A stretch of 64,000 nucleotides of DNA from Paenarthrobacter sp. GOM3. Lineage in GTDB: Bacteria; Actinomycetota; Actinomycetes; Actinomycetales; Micrococcaceae. The stretch's first letter is position 1. Every line of letters begins with the position of its first letter. The stretch covers positions 1,798,001-1,862,000 of the forward strand of contig NZ_CP136562.1 in assembly GCF_018215265.2 (NCBI RefSeq), in the 5' to 3' direction. The notes under the pieces were generated by a model. It was not told where the DNA came from, did not search any database, and saw nothing but the letters and a program-made list of their open reading frames with translations. Position numbers and translations under genes: made by a program. Positions 8,429 through 18,733 of the stretch are shown in pieces.

Positions 8429-9000
8429 TTGACGGATCCTGCCGCCACGTTGGCGCCAATGGTGAAGGTGGAAACGCCCTCCTTCTGCCGGATGGATACG
8501 TTGACGGTCTCGCCGTCGCCCCGGATGAAGTCAAGCGAGGTGACATTGCCGACTGCTTCGGGGCCAGGAACCAGCTTGAAACCCTGTGCTTCAAGGGAGG
8601 CCTTGTAGTAGTCCACCACCCCTTCCGGGGGCGCTTTCACCGTTCCGACCAGTGCCACGTTGGTCAGGGCATCCTTTTTGTCCACGCTGCTGGAGCGAAC
8701 CGAAGTATTGGGCATGACTGGAATCAGTTGCTGGGGGAAGCCGGGGACCAGCGCATTCACGGTGGCAGTTGCATCTGGGACGGGAGCGGTTGTCCCGGTT
8801 GAAGCTGTCGCTGAGGGGGCAGCGGAGCCGGACGGAGTCGCGGCAGCGCTTGACGTTGCAGGGGACGACGTCGAGGCCGCGCCGCTTGGAGACGGAGCTG
8901 CTGAACCCCCGGTCGACGGTGTGCAGGCTGAGGCCGCCACTGCGACACTTACTGCGAGCAGGGCAAACCCTCGCGATTGAGGAGTTCCAAAGAGCTTCAC
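8425..9000 (-). CDS. lipoprotein of unknown function
   Basis: At 191 aa, it has a hydrophobic signal ending in the lipobox ASAC with Cys26, so it should be lipid-anchored outside the cell. An Ala/Ser/Thr/Pro-rich linker (about 27-75) leads to a compact domain of about 110 residues with no motif I recognise. The ATG (9000) is the first gene of a two-gene unit with idsA. The coupling could be incidental or point to an envelope role; I cannot name a family. Confidence 0.85.
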   Translation of the reverse strand: MKLFGTPQSRGFALLAVSVAVAASACTPSTGGSAAPSPSGAASTSSPATSSAAATPSGSAAPSATASTGTTAPVPDATATVNALVPGFPQQLIPVMPNTSVRSSSVDKKDALTNVALVGTVKAPPEGVVDYYKASLEAQGFKLVPGPEAVGNVTSLDFIRGDGETVNVSIRQKEGVSTFTIGANVAAGSVK

Positions 9001-9072
9001 AGGGTATCCTTCCTGGGGCTGAGCCGGATTGTGCCTCCAGTTTAGTCAGTGGCCGGGCATAGTATTGCCGGT

Positions 9073-10335
9073 GTGAGGCAGGAAGCATTCGGTGGCACCC
9101 AAGGCGCCGCCAACGGATCCGCCCGCAGCGCTGGAGATGCCCTGCGGGAACTGAGGCGAACCAGCATACTTCATGTGGACATGGATGCCTTTTTTGTCTC
9201 GGTGGAACTTCGCAGCCGCCCGGAACTTCGCGGCAAGCCGGTGATAGTGGGTTTCCCGGCTGAGCGCTCAGTGGTCCTGTCCGCGTCGTATGAGGCCCGG
9301 GCAACAGGCGTGAAATCGGCGATGCCCATGTCCATTGCCATGAGGCGGTGCCCGGCGGCAGTCATCATCAATCCCAGGCATAAGGCCTACTACGAGGTCT
9401 CGGAACAGTTGATGGAGATTTTCGCCTCAATCACCGACCTCGTGGAACCCCTGAGCGTAGATGAGGCCTTCCTTAACGTGGGTGGGGCCATCCGGCGGTT
9501 GGGATCGCCGCTGGAGATCGGTCACCTCATCCGCCGGAGGGTCCAATCGGAGCTGGGCATCACCGCCTCCGTGGGCATTGCAGCCTCCAAGTTTGTGGCC
9601 AAGATCGCATCAACGCGCTGCAAGCCGGATGGCATCCTGCAAATCAACGCCGATGACACTGTTCCCTACCTGCACAGCTTGCCCGTCAACGCGTTGTGGG
9701 GGGTCGGAGGAAAGACCGGAGAAGTCCTGGCCCGCCTGGGTATCCGCACCGTCGCCGATGTTGCCGCGACGCCACTCGCATCCCTGAAGAAGGTGCTCGG
9801 AGCAAGTGGAGAACACGTCCACCGCCTGTCCATGGGGATAGACCCCAGGCCGGTAACCCCTACCCGGCTCGAAAAGAGCATCGGCGCTGAGGAAACCTTT
9901 GCCGTGGACACGGGAGACAACGCCTTGCTGCACCGGGAGTTGCTGCGGTTGTCGCATAGGACCGCTTCCCGCCTCCGCAGTTCGGGCATGCTCGCAAGGA
10001 CAATTGCCCTCAAGCTCCGCTACTCCGATTTCTCTACTGTTTCGCGGAGCCGGACTGTTCAGACTCCCGTGGACAGTGCCCAGTTGATCTACCAGGTGGC
10101 GGTGCAGCTCATGGAGTCTTTGGGACCGCGATCCATGAGTGTCCGCCTGGTGGGGGTTCGGGCTGAGCAATTGGAGCCGGCCGGGCAGACATCCATGCAG
10201 TTGAGCCTTGATCGCAGGGACGACAATTGGCGTGCCGCGGAGCAGGCCCTGGACCGCGTGTCCGAACGCTTTGGCTCCAGCACCTTGCTGCCTGCCCGGC
10301 TTTTGGAACCCGGTAAGCCTCCGGCGGGGAGCTGA
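9073..10335 (+). CDS. dinB: DNA polymerase IV (Y-family translesion polymerase)
   Basis: The protein is 420 aa from GTG 9073; GTG 9049 is a possible longer start. TAGTAT at 9060-9065 lies 7 nt before GTG 9073, which would make a leaderless mRNA. Y-family motifs are present: ILHVDMDAFFVSVE with metal-binding Asp residues, SVDEAFLNV (catalytic Asp-Glu), GITASVGIAASKFVAKIAS and a helix-hairpin-helix region (LWGVGGKTGEVLARLGI). It copies damaged DNA with low fidelity. The C-terminus lacks an obvious QLxLF clamp-binding peptide, though MQLSLD near the end may serve. Confidence 0.94.
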   Translation: MRQEAFGGTQGAANGSARSAGDALRELRRTSILHVDMDAFFVSVELRSRPELRGKPVIVGFPAERSVVLSASYEARATGVKSAMPMSIAMRRCPAAVIINPRHKAYYEVSEQLMEIFASITDLVEPLSVDEAFLNVGGAIRRLGSPLEIGHLIRRRVQSELGITASVGIAASKFVAKIASTRCKPDGILQINADDTVPYLHSLPVNALWGVGGKTGEVLARLGIRTVADVAATPLASLKKVLGASGEHVHRLSMGIDPRPVTPTRLEKSIGAEETFAVDTGDNALLHRELLRLSHRTASRLRSSGMLARTIALKLRYSDFSTVSRSRTVQTPVDSAQLIYQVAVQLMESLGPRSMSVRLVGVRAEQLEPAGQTSMQLSLDRRDDNWRAAEQALDRVSERFGSSTLLPARLLEPGKPPAGS

Positions 10336-10572
10336 TCCCCGGGAGGGGGCTTTGCGGACGGCTGCGTGTCTTTCAGATCGGCGTCCGACAAACTATCCTA
10401 TTTATTACAGAGATTTAGATCGTCTGGACAAACTGTTTCCATAACAGTCGGTCCCCGAATGCCCGCTGAACCCAGAGAGTATTTTGGGAACGATTCCCTT
10501 GGTCCGATCGTTTTGGTAACAGACGCACAGGACGCGTTATGTCCAGACGCTGGCTGACTAAAGGAGGTCGCG

Positions 10573-10941
10573 ATGCCCCTCTCGGAGCACGAACAGAAGC
10601 TGCTTGAGCAACTGGAGAAGCAACTTCATGAGGACGATCCGAAGTTTGCCAACACGATGGGCTCGGATCCCATACGCAGCTGGTCAACCCGGCATGTGAT
10701 TATCGGTGTGCTCGGCGCTATCGCAGGCATCCTCCTCCTGCTGGTGGGTGTGTCCATCCAAGCGATTCCCATAGGCGTGCTCGGGTTTGTCGTCATGGGT
10801 GCCGGGGTCTATTTCGCCACGTTGCGTGGCTCGGCCTTCGGCAAAGGCGGCAAGGCCAAGCCAGGAAAGGCCAAGCCAAAGAGCACGTTCATGAGCAGCC
10901 TCGAAGAACGCTGGGACGAACGCCGCCGCGACGACAACTGA
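10573..10941 (+). CDS. DUF3040 family membrane protein
   Basis: This 122-aa protein is preceded by a strong ribosome site AAGGAGG (about 10560-10566). It begins with the DUF3040 signature MPLSEHEQKLLEQLEKQL, followed by DDPKFA. Two membrane helices (about 43-62 and 66-85) come next, then a Lys/Gly/Pro-rich tail and a charged end. The function is unknown. The family is commonly encoded just upstream of mraZ in actinobacteria, as here. A terminator follows at 11021. Confidence 0.88.
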   Translation: MPLSEHEQKLLEQLEKQLHEDDPKFANTMGSDPIRSWSTRHVIIGVLGAIAGILLLLVGVSIQAIPIGVLGFVVMGAGVYFATLRGSAFGKGGKAKPGKAKPKSTFMSSLEERWDERRRDDN

Positions 10942-11020
10942 CCTCCTGTTCCTGTTCGGCAGCCGAAATCATCGGACATGAGCTGAAGTAAGCATTCCCT
11001 GACTACTGCCGGGGATAACG

Positions 11021-11044
11021 AAAGGCCCGCATTGCGGGTCTTTT
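11021..11044 (+). terminator. Rho-independent terminator after the DUF3040 gene
   Basis: AAAGGCCCGC at 11021-11030 pairs with GCGGGTCTTT (one G-T wobble) across an ATT loop and runs into TTTT at 11041-11044. Confidence 0.85.
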
Positions 11045-11316
11045 CGCGTTTAACCACGGTTCCCTGGCGCCCTCATCCGGCGTGCACGATCCCACGGCCT
11101 TAGGGGTGCTCCCTACCGCGAGCCGGAGCACTCCACTTCCCACCACCCGGCCCACTAATCCTGCGTATTGCTGCCGTTGGGGCGGCTTGGAGGCCTCCGC
11201 ACCGGCCCCACCCAGGAAGGGCCTCCCACAGCCCTCCACTGTGCTCCCTCCCTGAAATTCCGCGGGAATAGTGGCCGGCCGATTCTCAAAGTGGTGGAGA
11301 AACGTCCCAACGTGCG
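11045..11316. other. intergenic stretch without recognisable gene
   Basis: Between the DUF3040 terminator and the mraZ promoter I see no supported coding frame or RNA. Open frames here are short and have no ribosome site. It may hold further upstream elements of the dcw promoter. Confidence 0.5.
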
Positions 11317-11348
11317 TTGACTGTGGGGCGTTGTGGAGTAAAGTGGAG
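11317..11348 (+). promoter_or_regulatory. mraZ promoter with three MraZ boxes
   Basis: TTGACT (11317-11322) and TAAAGT (11339-11344) form a promoter with a 16-bp spacer. Three pentamers, TGGGG (11324-11328), TGGAG (11334-11338) and TGGAG (11344-11348), are separated by exactly 5 nt. MraZ proteins bind direct repeats of TGGGN with 5-nt spacers in the mraZ promoter, so this is a probable autoregulatory operator that overlies the promoter core. Confidence 0.8.
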
Positions 11349-11413
11349 AACATAAGAGGGTAGTGGCAGTGTTGGGCATGTGCGGGCACCTTGACTGAGG
11401 GGCGGTGGGGCCA

Positions 11414-11845
11414 GTGTTCTTGGGCACTCACTCTCCACGTCTCGACGAAAAGGGCCGAATCATACTTCCCGCCAAGTTCCGCGAGGAGCTTGCCGAGGGG
11501 CTGGTCCTCACCAGGGGCCAGGAGCGCTGCATCTACGTCTTCAGCCAGAAAGAATTCGAACGTATTCACGAGTCGATGCGGGAGGCACCACTGTCCTCCA
11601 AGCAGGCCCGCGACTACATCAGGGTTTTTCTGTCTGGGGCCTCGGACGAAGTACCTGACAAGCAGGGGCGCGTGACGATTCCGCCGGCGCTCCGGACGTA
11701 TGCCGGCCTTGGCCGGGAACTGGCAGTGATTGGAGCCGGTACCCGCGCAGAGATCTGGGATGCCGAAGCTTGGAACGAGTACCTCAACGAGAAGGAAGCA
11801 GCCTTCTCGGAAACGGATGACGACAATCTGCCCGGGTTCTTCTAA
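11414..11845 (+). CDS. mraZ: transcriptional regulator MraZ
   Basis: The protein is 143 aa from GTG 11414, chosen because the family begins [18 protein letters not shown] 11405 is an in-frame alternative. It has two AbrB/MraZ-like repeats: [14 protein letters not shown] near the start and [13 protein letters not shown] in the second half. MraZ forms a DNA-binding ring that represses the dcw operon, and its boxes are seen upstream. It is the first gene of the division cluster and is followed 166 bp later by rsmH. Confidence 0.95.
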   Translation: MFLGTHSPRLDEKGRIILPAKFREELAEGLVLTRGQERCIYVFSQKEFERIHESMREAPLSSKQARDYIRVFLSGASDEVPDKQGRVTIPPALRTYAGLGRELAVIGAGTRAEIWDAEAWNEYLNEKEAAFSETDDDNLPGFF

Positions 11846-12011
11846 CCGGTCGGAGCGAGCAGGGATCCCGCTTCTTGGATGGGATCTCCAGCCGCCCATT
11901 GGACAGTCTTCCTGGCTCAACTTCCCCTGAGCCAGGCCGGCAGGACGATAGGCGCGGATGGGGATCCGATTCAAGAATCAGCGTGCAAGCACTAAGGAAA
12001 GAGGAGGCAGC

Positions 12012-13010
12012 GTGGAAGAGCAGGACGCGGCAAAGCCCACATCGGAGCGCCACGTGCCCGTCCTGAAAGACCGCTGCATTAATCTGCTCGCCCCCGGCTT
12101 CGAGGCTGCACGGAAACTGGGCAGGACGCCCGTCGCCATCGACGCAACGCTGGGCATGGGCGGCCACTCCGAAGCGATGCTGCAGCGCTTTCCCGATCTT
12201 CACCTGGTGGGCATCGACCGCGACGAGGAAGCCCTCGCTTTGGCCGGGGCCCGTTTGGAACCCTTCTCGAACCGGACGGACCTCGTCCACGCCGTCTACG
12301 ACGAGATTGAAGACGTCCTCGCCGATCTTGGCATCCCGGAGGTCCACGGCATCCTCATGGACCTGGGGGTTTCCTCCCTGCAGCTGGACGAGCGTGAACG
12401 CGGTTTCGCCTACTCCTACGACGCTCCGCTGGACATGCGGATGGACACCAGCCGTGGGCAAACGGCAGCAGATGTGGTCAACAACTACAGCGAAGACGAA
12501 CTGGTGCGCATCATCCGCAAATGGGGTGAAGAGAAATTCGCCGGACGGATCGCCAACAGGATCGTCAACGCCCGGGCGGAAAAGCCCTTCGCCACAACTG
12601 GCGAGCTGGTGGAGCAAATACGCAGCGTCGTTCCCGCTGCCGCAGCGAAGAGTGGCGGACACCCCGCAAAACGAACGTTCCAAGCGCTGAGGATCGAAGT
12701 CAACGAAGAACTCGATGTCCTGGAGCGGGCGGTTCCGGCGGCCGTTGCTTCTACGGCCATGGGCGGACGGATCGTGGTGATGTCCTACCACTCCCTGGAG
12801 GACAAGATCGTCAAATCGGTCTTCCAGTCCGGCTCGAAGTCCTCCGCACCGCTCGGCTTCCCGGTGGAACTCGAAGAGCACAAACCCGAACTCAAGACCA
12901 TCACCAAAGGCACGGAAGTGCCTACAGCAGCAGAAATCGCTGAAAACCCGCGTGCGGCGTCTGCCCGCCTCAGGGCAGTGGAGCGCATCAAACCAAGGAG
13001 AGACGCATGA
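12012..13010 (+). CDS. rsmH: 16S rRNA (cytosine-1402-N4)-methyltransferase
   Basis: The protein is 332 aa from GTG 12012, which has GAGGAGG just upstream. The frame is open to 11958, but the conserved part starts at [10 protein letters not shown]. It uses S-adenosylmethionine: [13 protein letters not shown] is the SAM loop, and [14 protein letters not shown] and the [11 protein letters not shown] segment are typical of RsmH/MraW. It methylates C1402 of 16S rRNA in the ribosome P site. It overlaps ftsL by 4 bp. Confidence 0.96.
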   Translation: MEEQDAAKPTSERHVPVLKDRCINLLAPGFEAARKLGRTPVAIDATLGMGGHSEAMLQRFPDLHLVGIDRDEEALALAGARLEPFSNRTDLVHAVYDEIEDVLADLGIPEVHGILMDLGVSSLQLDERERGFAYSYDAPLDMRMDTSRGQTAADVVNNYSEDELVRIIRKWGEEKFAGRIANRIVNARAEKPFATTGELVEQIRSVVPAAAAKSGGHPAKRTFQALRIEVNEELDVLERAVPAAVASTAMGGRIVVMSYHSLEDKIVKSVFQSGSKSSAPLGFPVELEEHKPELKTITKGTEVPTAAEIAENPRAASARLRAVERIKPRRDA

Positions 13011-13663
13011 GCAACGCCGCAGCGAAGACAATGCCCTCCGTCGTGGGCAACACGGCACGGGCGCTGCCGGTTCCCGCGGGAAAACCCGATGCGCCGCGGA
13101 AGACCCGCACACCGCTTTCCTTGGTCCGCAGTACGCCCGGGAAACGGAGGACTCCGTTTGTCGTCCTGTGCTTCGTAGCCATGGCAGCTGCATTGTTGAC
13201 AGTCCTGGTCCTGAACATTTCAGTGTCCACTGCGCAGTACCAGTTGGTGCAGCTCAAAGCGGAAGCTGCGACCCTGAACAAGGAAAACCAGGACCTGACA
13301 CAGAAGAAGCAGAACTACGAAGCTCCGCAGAATCTGGCCGCGAAGGCTGCAGAATTGGGAATGGTACCGTCCACGGTGAAAGGCCAGATCAATGTGGACA
13401 CCATGACAGTCACGGGAAAGGCGACTCCTGCGGTTAAGGGGGACAACCCCGGTGCGCAGCTCGCTCCTCCCGCGGTGGCAGGAATGCTTGATGTTGTTCC
13501 GTCGGTGACTACCAAGGACCCGCTGGAGAACCTCAAACCAGTGACACCGGCCGCACCGGCTCCCACACCGGCAGCTCCGGCTGCTGGAACGGCAGCAACA
13601 CCGCCGGTGGAACTCCACGGGGGATCGGTGCCTGCTCCGCAACAGAAGGCACCAGGGCAGTAG
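13007..13663 (+). CDS. ftsL: FtsL-like bitopic division protein
   Basis: This 218-aa protein has the FtsL layout: a basic cytoplasmic tail of about 50 residues, one membrane helix (about 51-70), then a coiled coil (about 74-112: [20 protein letters not shown]). An unusually long Pro/Ala/Thr-rich extracytoplasmic tail follows. FtsL forms the FtsQLB complex that activates septal synthesis. Sequence identity is weak in this family, so the call rests on topology and position between rsmH (ATGA overlap) and ftsI. Confidence 0.8.
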   Translation: MSNAAAKTMPSVVGNTARALPVPAGKPDAPRKTRTPLSLVRSTPGKRRTPFVVLCFVAMAAALLTVLVLNISVSTAQYQLVQLKAEAATLNKENQDLTQKKQNYEAPQNLAAKAAELGMVPSTVKGQINVDTMTVTGKATPAVKGDNPGAQLAPPAVAGMLDVVPSVTTKDPLENLKPVTPAAPAPTPAAPAAGTAATPPVELHGGSVPAPQQKAPGQ

Positions 13664-13705
13664 TCCATCAGTCCATTGAAGTAAGGCCAGCAGCAAGGAA
13701 TCCAC

Positions 13706-15502
13706 GTGGCTCAGAACCCCGGCACATCGAAAAAACCGAAGACGCCGGCGGCAAGGAAGCGGCTGCGCGTTGGCCTTGGCATCATGCTGACGCTGTTGCT
13801 CGTAGTGGGCGGCAAGCTGTTCATGGTGCAGGGACTGGACGTTGGCGGAATGGCCGAAGCTGCCCTTGCCAGCCGCCTGACACCCCAGGTACTGCCCGCC
13901 GAGCGGGGAAAGATCGTCGACGCCAATGGCACAGTCCTGGCCAGCAGCGTGATTCGCTACAACATCGTGGTGGACCAGGTCCAGAACACCAACACGGCTT
14001 CGTTCAAGCGCTACAACGAAAAGACCGAAGAACTCGACGTCGTTACCCGGGACCAGGGCATCGCCGAATTGGCCGGCCTGCTGGGAGCTGACGAAAGCAA
14101 AGTCCGTGATGCCCTGACCGGCGACAAAAAATATGCGGTGGTGGCCAAGGACGTCAAGCCGGAGCTTGAGGACCGGATCTCCAAACTCCTGATTCCGGGC
14201 ATCGTGGCCGAAGGTGTCAGCAAGCGGGTCTATCCCAACGGCAGCGTGGCCGGCGGCGTCATAGGGTTCCTGCAGGACGGCACCACCGGGCAAGCAGGCA
14301 TCGAGCAGACGCAGGATGATGTGCTGCGGGGAACCGAGGGAAAGCGCGTCTTCGAAATTGGCGCAGACGGCCTCCGGATTCCCGTGGCGACGGACGAACT
14401 GACACCTGCCGTGGACGGCAGCGACGTCAAACTGACCCTCAACACGGACATCCAGTACTTCGCCCAGCAAGCCATCCAGAACCAGGTGGATAAGCTCAGC
14501 GCCGAGTGGGGCGTGATCATCGTCATGGACACCAAAACCGGCAACCTCATTGCGTTGGCCGACACCAACGCACCCGATCCCAATGATCCGGGCAAGGTCG
14601 ATGCCAAGGACCGCGGCGTGCGTTCGGTAACAGCGGCCTACGAGCCGGGTTCCGTGGAGAAGATGATCACGGCGGCAGCTGTCATCGAGGAGGGAAAGTC
14701 CAACCCGCTGGACCACTTCACCATCCCGCCGTCGTACACCATTGACGGGCAGACCTTCACCGATGCGTTCGAGCACGGCACCGAGGAGCGAACGCTGGCC
14801 GGCATCCTGGGCTGGTCCATGAACACCGGGACCGTGATGGCAGGCAGCCGGCTGACCAAAGAGCAGCGTTATGACTGGCTCAAGAAGTTTGGGGTAGGGG
14901 AGCAGACCGATATCGGCCTTCCCGCCGAGGCCACCGGCATCCTAGCCAAGCCCGAACAGTGGGATGATCGTCAGCAGTACACAGTGCTGTTCGGACAGGG
15001 AGTGTCGCAATCAACGCTGCAGACGGTCCGTGCCTACCAAAGCATCGCCAACAACGGTGTCATGCTCCAGCCCAGGCTCATTGACAGCTACATCGCCCCA
15101 GGTGGGGAAGAGCACAAGGTTCCCGCCAAGGATCCCCGCCAAGTGGTGTCCAAAGAGACCGCGGAACAGGTACAGGACATCCTGGAAAGTGCCGTGACCG
15201 AGGGCCAAATCAAGGACGCAGCCATCGACGGCTATCGCGTCGGTGCCAAGACCGGAACCTCTCAGGCGCCCCGTGAAGACGGTTTGCCCGGCTTCGATGG
15301 TTACACGGCCTCAATGGTGGGTATGGCTCCCATGGAGGATCCCCGTTTCATCGTGGAAGTGGTGCTCCAGCGCCCCAAGGGAAGCATCTACGGCATTACC
15401 AACGGGCCGGTGTTCCGTTCCGTCATGGCACAGGTCCTCCGGACGTACAACGTGCCGCCGTCAACGGGAACCCCCGCGCGGCTGCCGCAGTTCGTCAAGT
15501 AA
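13706..15502 (+). CDS. ftsI: septal peptidoglycan transpeptidase FtsI (PBP3)
   Basis: This is a 598-aa class B penicillin-binding protein. It has a short basic tail, a membrane anchor near residues 25-45, a dimerisation domain (LPAERGKIVDANGTVLA) and the transpeptidase domain. The penicillin-binding motifs are SVEK (nucleophile Ser316), SMN (371-373) and KTG (515-517). It cross-links septal peptidoglycan with FtsW. No PASTA domains are present. GTG 13706 is preceded by CAGCAAGGA. Confidence 0.96.
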   Translation: MAQNPGTSKKPKTPAARKRLRVGLGIMLTLLLVVGGKLFMVQGLDVGGMAEAALASRLTPQVLPAERGKIVDANGTVLASSVIRYNIVVDQVQNTNTASFKRYNEKTEELDVVTRDQGIAELAGLLGADESKVRDALTGDKKYAVVAKDVKPELEDRISKLLIPGIVAEGVSKRVYPNGSVAGGVIGFLQDGTTGQAGIEQTQDDVLRGTEGKRVFEIGADGLRIPVATDELTPAVDGSDVKLTLNTDIQYFAQQAIQNQVDKLSAEWGVIIVMDTKTGNLIALADTNAPDPNDPGKVDAKDRGVRSVTAAYEPGSVEKMITAAAVIEEGKSNPLDHFTIPPSYTIDGQTFTDAFEHGTEERTLAGILGWSMNTGTVMAGSRLTKEQRYDWLKKFGVGEQTDIGLPAEATGILAKPEQWDDRQQYTVLFGQGVSQSTLQTVRAYQSIANNGVMLQPRLIDSYIAPGGEEHKVPAKDPRQVVSKETAEQVQDILESAVTEGQIKDAAIDGYRVGAKTGTSQAPREDGLPGFDGYTASMVGMAPMEDPRFIVEVVLQRPKGSIYGITNGPVFRSVMAQVLRTYNVPPSTGTPARLPQFVK

Positions 15503-15604
15503 GCTTTTTGGGCGTCTGTTTCGGCCAAATATCGATCCACCACTAACGGCCCGGGCGCCGCTGGCCCACGGCCGGTCGTTCCACGAGCACCAACGGAGAA
15601 CCAC

Positions 15605-17236
15605 GTGTCAGAGCACAATCAGGCAGATGTCCAAGCCACCACGCCGGAATCCGGCCGATCGGGCTTCCGTCCCGGGTCTGTGGCTGCGGTGTCCCTGGCC
15701 ACCATCGCTGAGTCGCTCGGACTTGCGGCCCCGGACGCCAGCCATGAGGCCGGCGTGACCGGCATTACCCTCAATTCGAAAGCTGTCGAAGCTGGAGACC
15801 TCTACGTGGCCCTGCCGGGTGCCTCACGGCATGGCGCCGACTTTGTGGCGCAGGCAATCGACGGTGGCGCTGTAGCGGTGGTGACGGACGACGCCGGGGC
15901 GCGCCAGCTTGCGCTGGCCGGCGAGCAGCCCGTGCCCGTACTGGTCGTCGACCAGCCGCGTACCGTCGTGGGGCGCTTGGCCGCACTGATCTACCGCAGC
16001 CAGCCTGCCGAGGGCGGTTTCCCCTCCCTGTTCGGTGTCACCGGGACCAACGGGAAAACCACCACCACGTACTTCATCAATTCGCTGTTGCGTGCCCTGG
16101 GCAAAAAGCCGGGGCTTATCGGCACCATCGAGATCGTTGCCGGTGGCGAGCCCATTCCCAGCCTCCTGACCACGCCGGAATCCACGGACGTCCATGCGCT
16201 GCTCGCCCTGATGCGCGAACGGGGGCTGGACGCTGCCTCCATGGAAGTTTCTTCGCACGCAATTTCCTACCACCGGGTGGACGGCGTGATGTTCGAGGTC
16301 GCTGGCTTCACCAACCTCACCCAGGACCATCTGGACCTGCATGGAAGCATGGAAGAGTACTTCCGCACCAAGGCGGAGCTGTTCACCAGTGGGAGGGCCC
16401 GCCGCGCCGTCGTCACGGTTGACGATGCCTGGGGACGCAAGCTTGCCGACACTGCCGGCATCCCGGTGACAACGCTCTCGGCAAAGGGTGCCGACGCAGA
16501 CTGGCACGTGGCGTCCACCACTGCTCGCGGACTCGGCTCTGAGTTCGAACTCAGGCACACCGACGGCCGCTCCCTGCGCGTCCACACAGGGCTGCCCGGA
16601 GGCTTCAACGTGGCCAACGCGGCACTGGCCACCATCATGGTCCTGGCGTCCGGCGTCGACGTGGAGACCCTTCAATCGGCCCTGGACTCCCATGATCCAT
16701 TCACCGTGGCCGTTCCCGGCCGCATGCAGCTCGTCTCCACGGCACCTGCCTCCGTTGTTGATTTTGCGCACAATCCTGATGCCCTCGCCCGCGCCCTGGA
16801 AGCGGTTCGCTCGCCCAAGGAGGGATCGCGCGTGATCGTGGTCTTCGGTGCCACGGGCCAGCGGGACCAAGGCAAGCGGCCCACCATGGGAGCCATCGCG
16901 GCGCGCCTGGCGGATGTGGTGATCATCAGCGATGACGATCCCCACGACGAAGACGCCGCGGCAATCCGCGCCGACGTCATGCAGGGCGCCATAGCGGCAC
17001 GCGATGCCGACGGCCTGGGGTGTGAGGTCATCGAGTCCTACCCGAGGGATGTTGCCATTCGCTTGGCCGTCGACAAGGCAACGGCAGAGGACACGATCCT
17101 CATCGCCGGCCGCGGCCACGAGGTCTGGCAGGAAGTCAAGGGAGTGAACCTGGCACTGGATGACAGGGTGGAGTTGCGCGCCGCCTTGACATCCAAGGGA
17201 TTCAGCGTTTCAACGGACCAGCGGATAGAGTCCTAA
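15605..17236 (+). CDS. murE: UDP-N-acetylmuramyl-tripeptide synthetase (probable L-lysine-adding MurE)
   Basis: The 543-aa cytosolic Mur ligase starts at GTG 15605. It has the ATP loop GTNGKTTT (147-154), the central SSHAISYHRVDG and the carbamylated-Lys region FTNLTQDHLDLHGSMEEYF. It adds the third amino acid of the stem peptide. Where meso-diaminopimelate enzymes carry DNPR, this protein reads DDPH (444-447). That fits an L-lysine ligase, as expected for Arthrobacter-type cell walls. It is followed 6 bp later by murF. Confidence 0.95.
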   Translation: MSEHNQADVQATTPESGRSGFRPGSVAAVSLATIAESLGLAAPDASHEAGVTGITLNSKAVEAGDLYVALPGASRHGADFVAQAIDGGAVAVVTDDAGARQLALAGEQPVPVLVVDQPRTVVGRLAALIYRSQPAEGGFPSLFGVTGTNGKTTTTYFINSLLRALGKKPGLIGTIEIVAGGEPIPSLLTTPESTDVHALLALMRERGLDAASMEVSSHAISYHRVDGVMFEVAGFTNLTQDHLDLHGSMEEYFRTKAELFTSGRARRAVVTVDDAWGRKLADTAGIPVTTLSAKGADADWHVASTTARGLGSEFELRHTDGRSLRVHTGLPGGFNVANAALATIMVLASGVDVETLQSALDSHDPFTVAVPGRMQLVSTAPASVVDFAHNPDALARALEAVRSPKEGSRVIVVFGATGQRDQGKRPTMGAIAARLADVVIISDDDPHDEDAAAIRADVMQGAIAARDADGLGCEVIESYPRDVAIRLAVDKATAEDTILIAGRGHEVWQEVKGVNLALDDRVELRAALTSKGFSVSTDQRIES

Positions 17237-17242
17237 ACCGAG

Positions 17243-18733
17243 ATGATTGCACTTACTGCGGCGGAGATCGCCGACATCACCCATGGCCGCTTGACCGGAG
17301 CTCCGGGCATCGCGCCGACCTCCGTCGTCACTGATTCACGGGAAGCAACCCCTGGTTCGCTGTACGTTGCCAAGCCCGGCGAGCACGCAGATGGCCACGA
17401 CTTCGTCGATGCCGCGTTCAAACGTGGCGCCGTCCTGGTCCTTAGCGAGCATGAAGTGGCCGATGCCGACGGGAACCCGTTTCCCGCCGTCGTGGTTGAG
17501 GACGCAGTCCTAGCCATGGGCGCGTTGGCGGCTGAAGCCGTCCGCCGGATCCGTGCAGCGCGGCAGGAGCGCGGCGAAGACTTTACGGTGATTGGCATCA
17601 CCGGGTCCGCGGGCAAGACCACCACCAAGGACCTCTTGGCGGGCGTGCTGTCCACCGCTGGCCCCACTGTCGCGCCGCAGGGTTCCTACAACGGCGAGGT
17701 CGGGGTACCACTGACCGTCTTCTCAGCCGATGAGAACACCCGGTTCCTGGTCATCGAAATGGGTGCCACCGGCCTGGGCCACATCAAATACCTCGCCGAC
17801 ATGGTCAAACCGGACATCGGTGTTGTCCTGGTTGTTGGCACAGCCCACGCCGGCGAATTCGGTGGCGTGGAGAATATCGCCAAGACCAAGGGCGAACTTG
17901 TCGAAGCCCTGAGCGAGCACGGCACCGCGGTCATCAACCTCGACGACGGCCGCGTCGCCGCCATGCGCTCACGGACCAAAGCCAAGGTCCTCGGTTTCAC
18001 TGCCTCGCCGGCCACCAGCGAAGAGGTGGAAGCCCGGAACGTGGTTGTCAACGACCAAGGCTTCCCGGACTTTGACCTCGTACTTCCCGACGGCGGCCCG
18101 TCCGTTCAGCTGCGGAGCCGGCTGATCGGTGGCCACCACGTGACGAACCTGTTGGCAGCAGCTGCGGCCGCGTTCGCGGCCGGCCTTCCGGCCGCTGACA
18201 TCGCCTCATCGCTCAGTTCCCAGTCCGCGGCCAGCCGCTGGCGCATGGAACGGACTGAGCGCGCAGACGGCGTCACCATTATCAACGACGCGTACAACGC
18301 AAACCCGGAATCCATGCGGGCGGCCCTGCGCACCTTGGCGGACCTCGGACAGGGCCGCAGGACCTGGGCGGTCCTGGGCGCCATGCTCGAGCTGGGGGAG
18401 GACTCCATACGCGAGCACACAGCCGTGGGCACCCAGGTGGTGCGCCTGAACATCTCCAGGCTGGTAGTAGTGGGCCGGGAAGCCCGGGCCCTCTACGTCT
18501 CCGCGATCCAGGAAGGGTCCTGGGGCGACGAGTGCTCGTTCACCGAAACCGTGGAGGAAGCCTACGAGCTCCTGAGCAACGAGTTGGAACCCGGCGACCT
18601 GGTCCTTTTCAAGTCCTCCAATGGGGTGGGCCTGCGGCATTTGGGTGATCGGATAGCATTACCTCCACGGGCCGAGCCCACCGGAGACACCGCGGATGAA
18701 GCTGCCGCAAGCGAAGGGAACGAGCTGCTGTGA
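17243..18733 (+). CDS. murF: UDP-N-acetylmuramoyl-tripeptide--D-alanyl-D-alanine ligase
   Basis: This 496-aa Mur ligase has the nucleotide loop [13 protein letters not shown] near residue 120, then [10 protein letters not shown] and the C-terminal domain with [11 protein letters not shown]. It attaches D-Ala-D-Ala to complete the UDP-MurNAc pentapeptide. It starts 6 bp after murE and overlaps mraY by 4 bp (GTGA), so it is translated as part of the same unit. Confidence 0.97.
   Translation: MIALTAAEIADITHGRLTGAPGIAPTSVVTDSREATPGSLYVAKPGEHADGHDFVDAAFKRGAVLVLSEHEVADADGNPFPAVVVEDAVLAMGALAAEAVRRIRAARQERGEDFTVIGITGSAGKTTTKDLLAGVLSTAGPTVAPQGSYNGEVGVPLTVFSADENTRFLVIEMGATGLGHIKYLADMVKPDIGVVLVVGTAHAGEFGGVENIAKTKGELVEALSEHGTAVINLDDGRVAAMRSRTKAKVLGFTASPATSEEVEARNVVVNDQGFPDFDLVLPDGGPSVQLRSRLIGGHHVTNLLAAAAAAFAAGLPAADIASSLSSQSAASRWRMERTERADGVTIINDAYNANPESMRAALRTLADLGQGRRTWAVLGAMLELGEDSIREHTAVGTQVVRLNISRLVVVGREARALYVSAIQEGSWGDECSFTETVEEAYELLSNELEPGDLVLFKSSNGVGLRHLGDRIALPPRAEPTGDTADEAAASEGNELL

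Noticed and set aside
10336..10572. Possible small gene or structured RNA between dinB and the DUF3040 gene
   Set aside because: There are only short frames without ribosome sites and a weak CTGTT/AACAG inverted repeat; it probably holds the DUF3040 promoter.
11784..14776. Two long minus-strand open frames (469 and 518 codons)
   Set aside because: They are antisense to rsmH, ftsL and ftsI, with low-complexity composition.
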